A stretch of DNA of 61,046 nucleotides from Thermodesulfobacteriaceae bacterium (GTDB taxonomy: Bacteria > Desulfobacterota > Thermodesulfobacteria > Thermodesulfobacteriales > Thermodesulfobacteriaceae). Made by a program: the position numbers and the translations under genes. Positions within the stretch are counted from its first letter, which is position 1. Each line of letters begins with the position of its first letter. Shown here in pieces: positions 53,325 to 61,046 of this stretch. Under the pieces are notes generated by a model. It searched no databases, was not told the DNA's origin, and was given only the letters and a program-made list of their open reading frames with translations. The stretch lies in contig JANXAD010000005.1 in the NCBI GenBank assembly GCA_025062245.1, positions 1 to 61,046 on the forward strand. Direction: 5' to 3'.

Positions 53325-53894
53325 ATGAAGGATATAAATCTTAAAGACCTTTTAAAAATTCCTAATCTTTTAAGTTTTTACAGACTTATTATTTCCTTTA
53401 TTATACCAGGGCTTTGGATTAAGAATCCTAAAAGTTCAGCTATTTTATATTTAATTATTTCAGGAGTTTTGAGTGATACCTTAGATGGAAATTTAGCTAG
53501 AATTCTTAAACAAAAGACCTCTCTGGGAAAATTTTTGGATCCTTTGGCAGACAAGTGTTTTATAAATATGCTTTTTTTTCTTCTTTACTTACAGAAAAAA
53601 TTTTCGGCCTACTTTTTTTTCCTAATTTTATTTAGAGATCTTTTTATTTTAATTGGTTCTTTTCTACTTATACAGAAAGTTAAAATTATGCTCTCTCCTT
53701 CTATCTTAGGTAAAGCCTCTACTGTCTCTCAACTCATAACTCTACTTACTCTCTATCTTCATTTTTACTTAATTTCTTTAAATCCTATTTTTGTTAGTAT
53801 GGTAATCCATTTAACCTTGTTTTTGACTTTTTTATCTGGACTACATTATGGTTGGCTTTTTGTAAGGGTGTGGATTAAATCTCCGGTAAAATAA
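53325..53894 (+). CDS. CDP-alcohol phosphatidyltransferase (PgsA-like)
   Basis: A 189-aa membrane enzyme with the family signature D-x2-D-G-x2-A-R-x8-G-x3-D-x3-D, seen as DTLDGNLARILKQKTSLG followed by KFLDPLADK. Start IPNLLSFYRLIISFIIPGL matches phosphatidylglycerophosphate synthases, but the acceptor alcohol (glycerol-P, inositol-P or other) is not certain. RBS AAGGAAG. Its 3' end overlaps convergent mtaB by 49 bases. Confidence 0.88.
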   Translation: MKDINLKDLLKIPNLLSFYRLIISFIIPGLWIKNPKSSAILYLIISGVLSDTLDGNLARILKQKTSLGKFLDPLADKCFINMLFFLLYLQKKFSAYFFFLILFRDLFILIGSFLLIQKVKIMLSPSILGKASTVSQLITLLTLYLHFYLISLNPIFVSMVIHLTLFLTFLSGLHYGWLFVRVWIKSPVK

Positions 53895-55219
53895 AGATCT
53901 TTAACTTCTAAAAGTTTTATTTTTACAACCTTTTTAATTAAAAAATTTGAATTGGGATTTTCTGTTTTTGTTTTTACTTCAATATAGTTTTCTGTAAGCC
54001 CCTTTAAAAGATTTTGATTTTCTAAACTTTCTATAACTGCTTTTCTAATTTTTCCTTTTTCACTTTCCAAGAAGGCTTTTCTTTTGTTTAAAATTAAATT
54101 TTGAAGAATTTTTTTTCTATTTTCAACTATCCAAGAGGGCACTTTTGGAGACCATTTTTTTTCAGCTAAAGTGCCAGGACGAAAAGAAAAGGGGAAAATA
54201 TGTAACCAATTTAGAGGTGAATTTTTAACTACTTTTACAGTATCTTCAAAATCTTTTTCTTCCTCTTCAGGAAAACCTACTATTACATCTGCTCCGAAGG
54301 TAGCCTGAGGAAATAATTGATAAAGTTTTTCCAAAACTCTAAGATAAAATTCAGAGGTATAAGTTCTATTCATAAGCTTTAAAATTTTATTTGAACCACT
54401 TTGAAGGGGTATGTGAAAATGGGGAGCTAAGAAGTGACTATGTTTAGCAAATTCTAAAAAGTCTTCCCCTATTTCTGTTACCTCTAAGGAAGAAAGTCTT
54501 AAAATAAACTCCCCTTTAAATTGACTTAAAAATTTTTCTACTTGCCAGAGAAGCTCTACCAGTTTTTGACGGGGAACCAGATCTTCTCCCCAATTTCCTA
54601 AGTGGATACCTGTAAGAAGGATTTCTTCGTAGCCCTTTTCGATAAAAGTTTCTATTTGCTTAAGTACTTGCTTTATAGGCAAACTTCGCGATTTTCCTCT
54701 GGCATAAGGAACTAGGCAGTAACTGCAAAACTGATTACATCCGTCTTGAATTTTTACAAAAGCCCTTGAATGTTGAAAAAAGTCTTCTATAAAGAGGTCT
54801 TCAAACTTAGTAAATTCCTTAGGATTTGAAATTTTGATAAAAGATCTATTTTCGCTTTCTAAATCAAAAAAGTTCCTAAGAAGGTAGGCTATTTCAAATT
54901 TTTCTTTATGCCCTAAAATAACCAAATTTTCGATTTCTTCTTTTTTAGCCCAGTTTAAGATTTCTTGAGGATAAACTTGGGCATAGCATCCCGTAATAAC
55001 TATAAGCTGGGGATTAAATTTTTTCCATCTTTTCACAAGTTTCCTACTTTCCTGAGTAGCCTTATGAGTTACTGCACAACTATTTAAAATGAATATTTGA
55101 GCAGTCCTTTCTTCACTTAAGATGAAACCCTCCTTAGAAAGAGTTTCCACCATAAAGGCACTTTCTACTTGATTAACCTTACAACCTAAGGTCTTAACAA
55201 AGAATCGGATAGGTTTCAT
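53846..55219 (-). CDS. mtaB: tRNA t6A37 methylthiotransferase MtaB
   Basis: Radical SAM methylthiotransferase making ms2t6A37. UPF0004 domain TLGCKVNQVESAFM, SCAVT and ITGCYAQV give three cluster Cys; radical SAM motif DGCNQFCSYCLVPYARGKSRS (C-x3-C-x2-C); FGADVIVGFPEEEEKDF; C-terminal TRAM domain. Protein start KTLGCKVNQ fits MtaB rather than MiaB or RimO. 457 aa. Confidence 0.93.
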   Translation of the reverse strand: MKPIRFFVKTLGCKVNQVESAFMVETLSKEGFILSEERTAQIFILNSCAVTHKATQESRKLVKRWKKFNPQLIVITGCYAQVYPQEILNWAKKEEIENLVILGHKEKFEIAYLLRNFFDLESENRSFIKISNPKEFTKFEDLFIEDFFQHSRAFVKIQDGCNQFCSYCLVPYARGKSRSLPIKQVLKQIETFIEKGYEEILLTGIHLGNWGEDLVPRQKLVELLWQVEKFLSQFKGEFILRLSSLEVTEIGEDFLEFAKHSHFLAPHFHIPLQSGSNKILKLMNRTYTSEFYLRVLEKLYQLFPQATFGADVIVGFPEEEEKDFEDTVKVVKNSPLNWLHIFPFSFRPGTLAEKKWSPKVPSWIVENRKKILQNLILNKRKAFLESEKGKIRKAVIESLENQNLLKGLTENYIEVKTKTENPNSNFLIKKVVKIKLLEVKDLYFTGDLIHTLTKSQP

Positions 55220-55261
55220 AAAGGTTTACACCATATAAAAGGTAAGGTCAAACTTTTAAGC

Positions 55262-55290
55262 TTGCAAGGTGGTTAAGAATATTTTAATAT
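55262..55290 (+). promoter_or_regulatory. radC promoter, possibly leaderless transcript
   Basis: TTGCAA (55262-55267), 17 bases, TAATAT (55285-55290). Transcription would begin about 7 bases on, near 55297, one base before the radC ATG at 55298. No Shine-Dalgarno lies before that ATG, so a leaderless mRNA is likely if the promoter is real. Confidence 0.45.
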
Positions 55291-55297
55291 AACACCA

Positions 55298-56038
55298 ATG
55301 GATAATAGGAAGTTAATTTCTTTTTATGAAAAAGCTAAGGGACATAGAGAAAGGGTTAAAAAGAGATTTTTAGAAGAGGGACCTCAAAGTTTTACCGATG
55401 AAGACCTTTTAGAGCTTCTTCTTTTTTTTAACTTACCTTTTAGAGATACCAGAAAATTAGCTCGAGAGCTTTTACAAAATTTTAAAAGTTTAGATAAAGT
55501 CTTAGATGCCAGCTTTGAAGAATTGGTAAAAATTAAAGGTTTAGGATCCAAGGCGGTTTTACCCTTAAAGGTAATTCACGAAGTAGCTAAAAGATATCTA
55601 AAATCTAAGGCTTTACAAAGTGAATACCTTCGTTCTCCTCAAGAAGTTTATCAGTACTTACAGTATGAGATGAAAAATCTTTCCAAGGAAGTTTTTAAAG
55701 TAATCTTTTTAGATGCCCTTTCCAGAGTTTTAGGAATAGAAACTCTATTTGAAGGCACCTTAACGGAAAGTGTAGTTTATCCTCGTGAAATTTTTGCCAA
55801 GGTTCTTGAAAAAAGAGCTGTAAGCTTAATTTTGGTTCACAATCATCCCTCTGGAAATTTGAAGCCCTCTAAAGCAGATTTAGCTATTACTAAAAAATTA
55901 ATTTTAGCAGGAAATCTTTTACAATTTAAGATTCTTGACCATTTAATTATAAGTAAAGAGGGATATTTCAGTATGGCTGAAGAAGGAATTATGGAAAAGT
56001 TAGAGAGAGAACTTGAAGCTGAAGGATTATGGAAATAA
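55298..56038 (+). CDS. radC: RadC family JAB/MPN protein
   Basis: A 246-aa RadC protein: N-terminal helix-hairpin-helix (LVKIKGLGSKAVLPLK) and the JAMM metalloprotease-like core with HNHPSGNLKPSKADLAI, E further upstream in VIFLDALSRVLGIETLFEG and HLIISKEGYFSMAEEG. Name implies DNA repair, but the enzymatic role is not established. 10-base overlap with ispH. Confidence 0.92.
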   Translation: MDNRKLISFYEKAKGHRERVKKRFLEEGPQSFTDEDLLELLLFFNLPFRDTRKLARELLQNFKSLDKVLDASFEELVKIKGLGSKAVLPLKVIHEVAKRYLKSKALQSEYLRSPQEVYQYLQYEMKNLSKEVFKVIFLDALSRVLGIETLFEGTLTESVVYPREIFAKVLEKRAVSLILVHNHPSGNLKPSKADLAITKKLILAGNLLQFKILDHLIISKEGYFSMAEEGIMEKLERELEAEGLWK

Positions 56039-57669
56039 AAATTGCTAAAAAAGCTGGTTTTTGTATGGGAGTAAGAAGGGCTTTAAATTTGGTTTTGAAG
56101 GCTTTAAAGGAGGAAAAAAAACCTATTTATACCTTTGGACCACTTATTCATAATCCCCAAACTTTGGAACTCTTAAAAAAATTGGGAGTAGAAATTTTAA
56201 AAAAACCTGAAGAGGAAGTTCCCTCTGGAATCTGTATTATAAGGGCCCACGGAATACCTCCTGAAGAAAGGGAACTTTTGAAAAAAAAACACCTTCTGGT
56301 AGATGGGACCTGTCCTCGAGTATTGAAAGTTCAGGCTTTAGCTAAAAATGCCGTAGAACAAGGAAAAGAGGTGGTTATTGTTGGAGATAAAGACCATGCT
56401 GAAGTAAAAGGAATTCTTGGATTTTGTAAGGGTAAAGGTTATGTAGTTAGTTCCTGGGAAGATCTTGAAAAATTGCCTCCTTTAAAGGAGTATTTAATTC
56501 TTTCTCAGACTACTCAAGACCAAGAACTTTTTAATACCTTAGCCTCTGCCTTAAAAGCTAAATATCCCCAAGGTGAAGTAATCAACACTATTTGTAAAGC
56601 CACAGAAGTTCGTCAAAGAGAAGTAAGACGCCTTTGTAAAGAATGTTCTACCATTATAGTAATCGGAGGAAAATTTAGTGCTAATACTAAAAGATTGGCT
56701 CAAATTGCAGAAGAAGAAGGAGCTAAAGTCTACTTGATAGAAAAACCAGAAGAATTACCTCTTTCCCAAATTGAAAAGCTTTCTAAAGTAGGAATTACAG
56801 CTGGAGCCTCAACCCCCAATTGGTTAATTAATGAAGTAGTTAATAAAATTAAAACTCAACATCTACTTTTTAGAATTTTTCAGATCCTTTCCTTTCTTTC
56901 CTTTACTCAGGTCTTAAGTTTTCTCCTTTTAATTTTAAGTTTAGTAAATTTTCTAATTTCTAATCCTGATAAAAATACCTTTCTTTTAATTTTGTTCTCA
57001 GGTTTTTTATTACTCTTTCATTATAACTTTTATGCCTTACAAAATAATTTCTCTTTCCTATTTTACTATCCTTCTAAACAAACCTTTTTTTTGGAAAATT
57101 CCCCTCTTATTAAAGCTTTTTTAATTTTTTTACTTTTTTTAATCCTTCTTACAGGATTTTTGGTAGAACCTAAATGGGTCTTTTTCTTTTTATGCTGTTT
57201 AATTTTAGAAAAACTTTTTCTTAAAAATTTTGCTTATTTTCTTTTGGAAATCCTCCTCCTTTTCCTTTTATTTTTTAGTTTTCCTATAAATTATAATCTT
57301 TTAAGTTTTAATTTGTTATTACAACTTATTCTTATTTTAATTTTTTTAAGATTATACTTAGAATTAGTTTACTTACAGACCGATGGTTTTTTACCTAAGG
57401 AATTTTGGATAGGTTTTTTTTCTTTTGACGAAAAAAAGATTTTAAAGGGATTAAAAATTTTTTTAGGGTTAGGAATTCTTTTAAACTTTCTTCTTATCTT
57501 AGAGAATCCCTTCTTCTTTTCAAACTTCCTAACTTGGTTTTTAGCCTATTTTATACTTTTTCTCTTAACTAAAAAACCTTTAGGACAAATCTTTTACTTA
57601 GAGTTTTTACTTTTTGTTCCCTCTGTTTCTCTTTTTATTTTAAGTATAATTTTTAAAACTCTTTTTTAA
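56029..57669 (+). CDS. ispH: IspH fused to a C-terminal multi-spanning membrane domain
   Basis: Residues 1-275 are a complete HMBPP reductase, the last MEP-pathway step giving IPP and DMAPP. Cluster ligands C12, C95 and C189, and H41, H74, H123, E125, T161/T162, N219 and S261 are in place (CMGVRRA, DGTCPRV, TICKATEVRQ, SANTKRL, GASTPNWLI). Residues 281-546 add about eight very hydrophobic helices, which IspH normally lacks; the usual protein is about 280-310 aa. The segment RLYLELVYLQTDGFLPKE near 441-458 faintly recalls UbiA-type prenyltransferases, but no Asp-rich motif is present. The frame is continuous, so a real fusion. Between radC and tadA. Confidence 0.9.
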   Translation: MEIKIAKKAGFCMGVRRALNLVLKALKEEKKPIYTFGPLIHNPQTLELLKKLGVEILKKPEEEVPSGICIIRAHGIPPEERELLKKKHLLVDGTCPRVLKVQALAKNAVEQGKEVVIVGDKDHAEVKGILGFCKGKGYVVSSWEDLEKLPPLKEYLILSQTTQDQELFNTLASALKAKYPQGEVINTICKATEVRQREVRRLCKECSTIIVIGGKFSANTKRLAQIAEEEGAKVYLIEKPEELPLSQIEKLSKVGITAGASTPNWLINEVVNKIKTQHLLFRIFQILSFLSFTQVLSFLLLILSLVNFLISNPDKNTFLLILFSGFLLLFHYNFYALQNNFSFLFYYPSKQTFFLENSPLIKAFLIFLLFLILLTGFLVEPKWVFFFLCCLILEKLFLKNFAYFLLEILLLFLLFFSFPINYNLLSFNLLLQLILILIFLRLYLELVYLQTDGFLPKEFWIGFFSFDEKKILKGLKIFLGLGILLNFLLILENPFFFSNFLTWFLAYFILFLLTKKPLGQIFYLEFLLFVPSVSLFILSIIFKTLF

Positions 57670-57678
57670 GAGGAAACA

Positions 57679-58137
57679 ATGTTTACTGAGAAGGACTTTT
57701 ATTTTATGAAAATTGCCTTAGAGGAGGCTGAAAAAGCTTTTAAAGAAGAAGAAGTCCCTGTAGGTGCCGTAGTGGTAAGTAGTCAAGGTGAACTTTTATC
57801 TCAAGCTCATAATCAAATCCTTAAGTTAAAGGATCCTACCGCCCATGCAGAAATTTTAGCTCTTCGTTTAGCAGCTTTAAAAATGGGTAATTATCGTCTT
57901 TTGGGATGTAAACTTTATGTTACCTTAGAACCCTGCCCTATGTGTGCCTATGCCATGGTTCTTGCCCGGATAGAGGAACTAATCTTTGCTACTCAAGATC
58001 CCAAAACTGGAGCTTGTGAAAGTATCTACCATATAACTAATGACCAAAGATTAAATCATCAAATAAAGGTTAAAAAAGGACTTTTCAAAGAAGAAGCTAG
58101 CTTTCTTTTAAAAAAGTTTTTTCAAAGTAAAAGATAA
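57679..58137 (+). CDS. tadA: tRNA adenosine(34) deaminase TadA
   Basis: Converts A34 to inosine in tRNA-Arg(ACG). Zn site HAEI (catalytic E) and PCPMCAYAMVLARI; VPVGAVVVSSQGELL start and ACESIYHITND C-terminal. 152 aa. Nine bases after ispH with GAGGAAAC before the ATG. Its stop abuts the convergent zinc-ribbon gene; both stop codons fall in the palindrome AAGATAATTATCTT (58131-58144). Confidence 0.95.
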   Translation: MFTEKDFYFMKIALEEAEKAFKEEEVPVGAVVVSSQGELLSQAHNQILKLKDPTAHAEILALRLAALKMGNYRLLGCKLYVTLEPCPMCAYAMVLARIEELIFATQDPKTGACESIYHITNDQRLNHQIKVKKGLFKEEASFLLKKFFQSKR

Positions 58138-58491
58138 TTATCTTAAAGAATAACAGTCTTTGTCCTCTACCTTACAAAGATTTACTAATTCCATGTGGAA
58201 GAGAGGAATGATATTATTTTTTAGTTCTTCTGAGGTAACTCCCAGAGCTGAGATTAATTCTTCTTCGGTTAGGGTTCCCTTTTCTTTAAGTAAAGCTAAA
58301 ATCTTTTCTTGTAGAGGAGTTAAGGTTACGGATTCCTTAGTATGAAATTTAGCTGTAAAGGTAGCCCAAGGATCGCAAGTTTTAGGAGCACTCATTAATT
58401 CTAAATAACAATTTTCACAGAGATGTTTACCTTCATACTCATAAGAATCTTCCTTTTTTTCAATTACTACTCCACATTTTTCACAATTCAT
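58138..58491 (-). CDS. Small zinc-ribbon/winged-helix protein
   Basis: A 117-aa protein. Residues 3-32 hold a LIM-like pair of C-x2-C knuckles (CEKCGVVIEKKED and CENCYLEL) for one zinc. Residues about 55-110 look like a winged helix (LTPLQEKILALLKEKGTLTEEELISALGVTSEELK). This resembles small regulators seen near redox genes in sulfate reducers. DNA binding plausible, target unknown. Stop codons of this gene and tadA abut. Confidence 0.7.
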   Translation of the reverse strand: MNCEKCGVVIEKKEDSYEYEGKHLCENCYLELMSAPKTCDPWATFTAKFHTKESVTLTPLQEKILALLKEKGTLTEEELISALGVTSEELKNNIIPLFHMELVNLCKVEDKDCYSLR

Positions 58492-58634
58492 TTTTTACCC
58501 CCGCTAATATAAATATTTAATTCTTTTAAAATAAAAATTAATCTCAACTTAAATTTTGTCAAGATAAAAGATTTTCCCTTTTTATTTTAAATATGCCTAA
58601 GATAGAAGGCTTAAAAGATGTTATTACTTTCTTT

Positions 58635-59405
58635 TTAGGTGTGGAAATATATTAAGGGGAGCCGATTATAAAGTAAGGAACTTATAATTCCCATTAACAC
58701 TAAGGAAGCTGTTTCTGCTTTTAAAATATAGGGAGAAAGGGAAAGCTTTTTAAACTCAAGTTTTTCTAAAAGTTCCTTTTCTTCCGGACTAAAATCTCCC
58801 TCAGGACCCGAAAGAATTAAAATTTCTTTAGTTTTTTTAATTTGCTCAAGTAAATCTTCAACTGAGATTTCTCCTTTAGGATAGGCTAATATTTTAAGAA
58901 TGTTTGGAGAAGAAAGGGAGCTTAGAAAATTGGATAAGTAAACTGGAGCTACAATTTCGGGAAGAAATAATCTTCCTGACTGTTTTAAAGCAGAAAGGAC
59001 TTTAAGATGGGCTTTTTTTAGAAAATTTGAAGAGGGTTTTTTGACAGAGTAGGTGCTATAAAAAGGAATAAGATGGGTAAAACCTAATTCTGTGGCTTTT
59101 TCAATCAGAAATTCCGTTTTATTTCCCTTTAACATAGGAATTAAAGCTTTTAAAGTAAAGGGAGGTTTTTCTTCACAGCGAAGAATTTTTAAGAGTCTGA
59201 TTTTGACCAGAAGTTTTTTACCCTTTTCTTTTGTTTCTAAGATTTCTCCCTCAAATTCTTTTCCCTTTCCATTGATAAGTTTTATTTTTTCTCCCGGTTT
59301 TTTTCTTAAAACTTTTACTAAATGAAAGGCCTCTTCTTGAGAGAGAAATCCTTCTTCTTCTTCAAAGTCAAAAAAGAACCTTTCTCCAGCTTTCAAAGGA
59401 TTCAC
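58635..59405 (-). CDS. rsmE: 16S rRNA m3U1498 methyltransferase RsmE
   Basis: SPOUT-class methyltransferase. N-terminal PUA-like domain with HLVKVLRKKPGEKIKLING; knot region LIPMLKGNKTEFLIEKATELG, ILSGPEGDFSPEEKELL and LSPYILKAETASLVLMGI. The usual GPEGG-F loop is GPEGDF here. 256 aa. Third gene of the polyprenyl synthase - HAD - rsmE unit. Confidence 0.94.
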   Translation of the reverse strand: MNPLKAGERFFFDFEEEEGFLSQEEAFHLVKVLRKKPGEKIKLINGKGKEFEGEILETKEKGKKLLVKIRLLKILRCEEKPPFTLKALIPMLKGNKTEFLIEKATELGFTHLIPFYSTYSVKKPSSNFLKKAHLKVLSALKQSGRLFLPEIVAPVYLSNFLSSLSSPNILKILAYPKGEISVEDLLEQIKKTKEILILSGPEGDFSPEEKELLEKLEFKKLSLSPYILKAETASLVLMGIISSLLYNRLPLIYFHT

Positions 59406-59415
59406 CTTTAAAACT

Positions 59416-60057
59416 TTAGGAAGGCCTTGGGCTAAATTTGAAATTTTTTTCTATGATTTCCTTTAATTCTAAATAGCTATGGACATAAAAATCTGCTTTA
59501 AGATGGGGATTCTTGTAAGCTACTAATTTTACTTTACAGCTTTCACAAAGCCTTTGATCTACTTCCGAATCTCCTATGTAAAGAGCTTCATCGTTTTTAA
59601 CTTTTAAGGTTTCAAGAATAGAAAGTAAGGCTTTAGGATCTGACTTAGGGGTATGAAGGGCACACATTATATAATCAAAAAAGGTCTTTAAGGAAAAGTG
59701 TTCCAAAACCGGTTCGGTGGAAGTGGTTCGGTTAGTGCAAATAGCAAGGTAAAAGTAATTTTTAGCCCATTTTAAAAATTCCCTTATACCTTCTTCTAAA
59801 ACTAAGTAATCAAAAAATAAGCTGTAAGAGGTTTCTTTAGCAATTTTTTTAGCTTGGCTTAATTTTTCGGGAAAGTCTTTTAAAAGATACTCTAAGGCTT
59901 CCCAAACGGTGTGCATATGCACATATTCTACTTCTTGGAGTAAAAGAGGCTTGCGGTTAACCCTTTCTAAAATATAATTATAAAATTGAATATTAGCCAA
60001 TTTAGAATCAAAGATTACCCCATCACAATCAAAAATGAGAAGTTTCAAAAAACTCAT
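59416..60057 (-). CDS. HAD-family phosphatase (phosphoglycolate-type)
   Basis: HAD motifs I FDCDGVIFDS, II ICTNRTT, III K in TPKSDPK and IV YIGDSEVDQRL. A cap domain with an acidic/aromatic helix about 20-90 fits the phosphoglycolate phosphatase subfamily. Substrate not certain. 4-base overlap with the polyprenyl synthase gene upstream, 10-base gap to rsmE. Confidence 0.85.
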   Translation of the reverse strand: MSFLKLLIFDCDGVIFDSKLANIQFYNYILERVNRKPLLLQEVEYVHMHTVWEALEYLLKDFPEKLSQAKKIAKETSYSLFFDYLVLEEGIREFLKWAKNYFYLAICTNRTTSTEPVLEHFSLKTFFDYIMCALHTPKSDPKALLSILETLKVKNDEALYIGDSEVDQRLCESCKVKLVAYKNPHLKADFYVHSYLELKEIIEKNFKFSPRPS

Positions 60058-61040
60058 TTTTTTCTTTCTAAAAGATAATCTGAGATGAATAGGAGAAGTG
60101 TTTTGTAAAAGTTTTCGGGAATCGGATGTAAAGATTCTTTAGCCTTATTTACATAGTATTTAGCCCTTTTTAGAGTTTCTAAAAAACCTTTATTTTTTTC
60201 TATCAAAAATTTAGCTTCTAAGAAATCCTTTTCAGAGGTATTTTGATTTTTTAAAAGATAGAGAAGTCTTTTCTTTTCTTCTGGAAGTGCATTTTCTAAA
60301 GCATAAATTAATGGAAGGGTAACCTTTCCCTCTTTAAAGTCTTTACCCAATTCTTTTCCGGTTTCCAAGCTGGTATAATCTAAAAGGTCATCTATAATTT
60401 GAAAAGCCATTCCTAAGGCTTTACCGTATTCTTTAAGAGCCTTTCTTTCTTTTAAATTAGCTCCTCCCAGGATACTTCCTACTTCACAACAAGCAGAGAT
60501 AAGAACAGCAGTTTTTCTAAAAATTACCTCTTCATAATCTTTTACAGTTAAGGAAGTATTATCTAAGTTTAGAAGTTGTAAAATTTCTCCCTCACTCATA
60601 AGAAGAGTGGTTTCGGTAATAACTTCCATGAGTTCGGAGTTTTTAAGAGAGCTGGCTATTCTTAGAGACTTAGCGTAGAGATAGTCTCCTACTAAAATGG
60701 TAGCTTGATTACCCCAGAGATTTCTGGCTGCCTTTCTTCCTCTTCTGAATTCAGCAGAATCTACTACATCATCGTGAAGAAGAGTGGCAGCATGAAGATA
60801 TTCAAAAATTATAGAAGTTTGATAAATTAAAGCTTCATTTTTAAGGTCTTTTTTTGAATCTAAAAAAAGCTTAGCTGAAAGGACACTTAAAAGGGGTCTT
60901 ATTCTTTTACCACCGGAAAAAATTATGTATTCACTTACTTGGTTAATAAAAGGGTAGTGGGAATTTAAGTAAAATTTAAGGGTTTTTTCAATATGAGTTA
61001 GTTCAGCTTTAATAGCTTCTAAAATTTGGGCTTTCTCCAT
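60054..61040 (-). CDS. ispB: Long-chain polyprenyl diphosphate synthase
   Basis: Builds the isoprenoid tail of menaquinone from farnesyl or geranylgeranyl diphosphate and IPP. First Asp-rich motif LLHDDVVDSAEFRRG, second FQIIDDLLDYTS; GGKRIRPLL near the start. 328 aa, typical of octaprenyl/heptaprenyl synthases. Chain length is not readable with confidence. Complements the mqn genes and IspH in this window. Confidence 0.92.
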   Translation of the reverse strand: MEKAQILEAIKAELTHIEKTLKFYLNSHYPFINQVSEYIIFSGGKRIRPLLSVLSAKLFLDSKKDLKNEALIYQTSIIFEYLHAATLLHDDVVDSAEFRRGRKAARNLWGNQATILVGDYLYAKSLRIASSLKNSELMEVITETTLLMSEGEILQLLNLDNTSLTVKDYEEVIFRKTAVLISACCEVGSILGGANLKERKALKEYGKALGMAFQIIDDLLDYTSLETGKELGKDFKEGKVTLPLIYALENALPEEKKRLLYLLKNQNTSEKDFLEAKFLIEKNKGFLETLKRAKYYVNKAKESLHPIPENFYKTLLLFISDYLLERKK

Positions 61041-61046
61041 TTAAAA

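Noticed and set aside
58131-58144. Palindrome AAGATAATTATCTT as terminator
   Set aside because: Only 7-bp AT-rich arms with no loop and no T run; better seen as the shared stop codons of two convergent genes.

Overview
The window looks like a chromosomal segment of an AT-rich, thermophilic, strictly anaerobic sulfate- or sulfur-metabolising bacterium, most like the Thermodesulfobacteriota (Thermodesulfobacterium/Caldimicrobium type). This is an inference from gene content: desulfoferrodoxin, rubredoxins and flavodiiron protein for oxygen defence, a DVU0298-family protein, an HdrA-MvhD fusion of the QmoB type, menaquinone synthesis by the futalosine route, and Lys/Glu/Ile-rich proteins. No rRNA, tRNA or CRISPR array was found. 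Genes are tightly packed, with many 4-nt and longer overlaps, so most sit in long operons.

Left part (1-9.6 kb): a broken IS481-like transposase at the edge, then an oxygen/superoxide defence operon (dfx, rubredoxin, variant rubredoxin, DsrE-like protein, third rubredoxin, flavodiiron protein, DVU0298-family protein). A CHASE4-PAS-GGDEF diguanylate cyclase follows, then cobO-mqnC-aminofutalosine deaminase-mqnA. Next comes an Rpn-type PD-(D/E)XK nuclease with an internal tandem repeat. Beyond it (11.3-16 kb, minus strand) an operon runs from an octaheme HAO-family cytochrome through a YkgJ-type protein to pyrK, pyrD and the redox chaperone hslO. A Lon-like protease (YcbZ/LonH class) has a heat-shock-like -10 element. 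Between it and the HdrA-MvhD gene lies about 780 bp of decayed mobile DNA.

Middle part (21.8-37.2 kb, minus strand): one apparent 15.4-kb, ten-gene operon: proA, nadD, mutS, amiC-like amidase, DUF1343/NamZ-like gene, DHH phosphoesterase, obg, proB, dnaE, rsmI. It mixes proline synthesis, NAD synthesis, DNA replication and repair, cell-wall turnover and ribosome maturation. Divergent from it are an HDOD protein with a dead GGDEF domain and tlyA. A PAS-GGDEF-EAL protein with an intact EAL site is convergent with these.

A gene-poor stretch (41.3-42.3 kb) holds transposase fragments and one perfect parS-like centromere palindrome, right beside a DciA-type (DUF721) helicase-loader gene. That gene ends a radical-SAM (CbpB-like) - phosphomannomutase - dciA operon. 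The plus-strand operon at 45.6-52.7 kb carries an antiporter, UspA, an EamA transporter, an RlmI-type methyltransferase, manC, a WecA/MraY-like transferase, a lipoprotein and an atypical MoaE. Together with the phosphomannomutase it indicates GDP-mannose and surface-polysaccharide synthesis.

The right end holds queH, pgsA-like, mtaB, radC, an unusual IspH fused to a multi-spanning membrane domain, tadA, a small zinc-ribbon protein, rsmE, a HAD phosphatase and a long-chain polyprenyl diphosphate synthase. IspH, the polyprenyl synthase and the mqn genes belong to the isoprenoid/menaquinone branch. The observations I rate highest are the parS site next to dciA, the IspH-membrane fusion, the three-rubredoxin operon, the CbpB-like maturase with no visible substrate peptide, and the long inverted repeat directly before the HdrA-MvhD gene.
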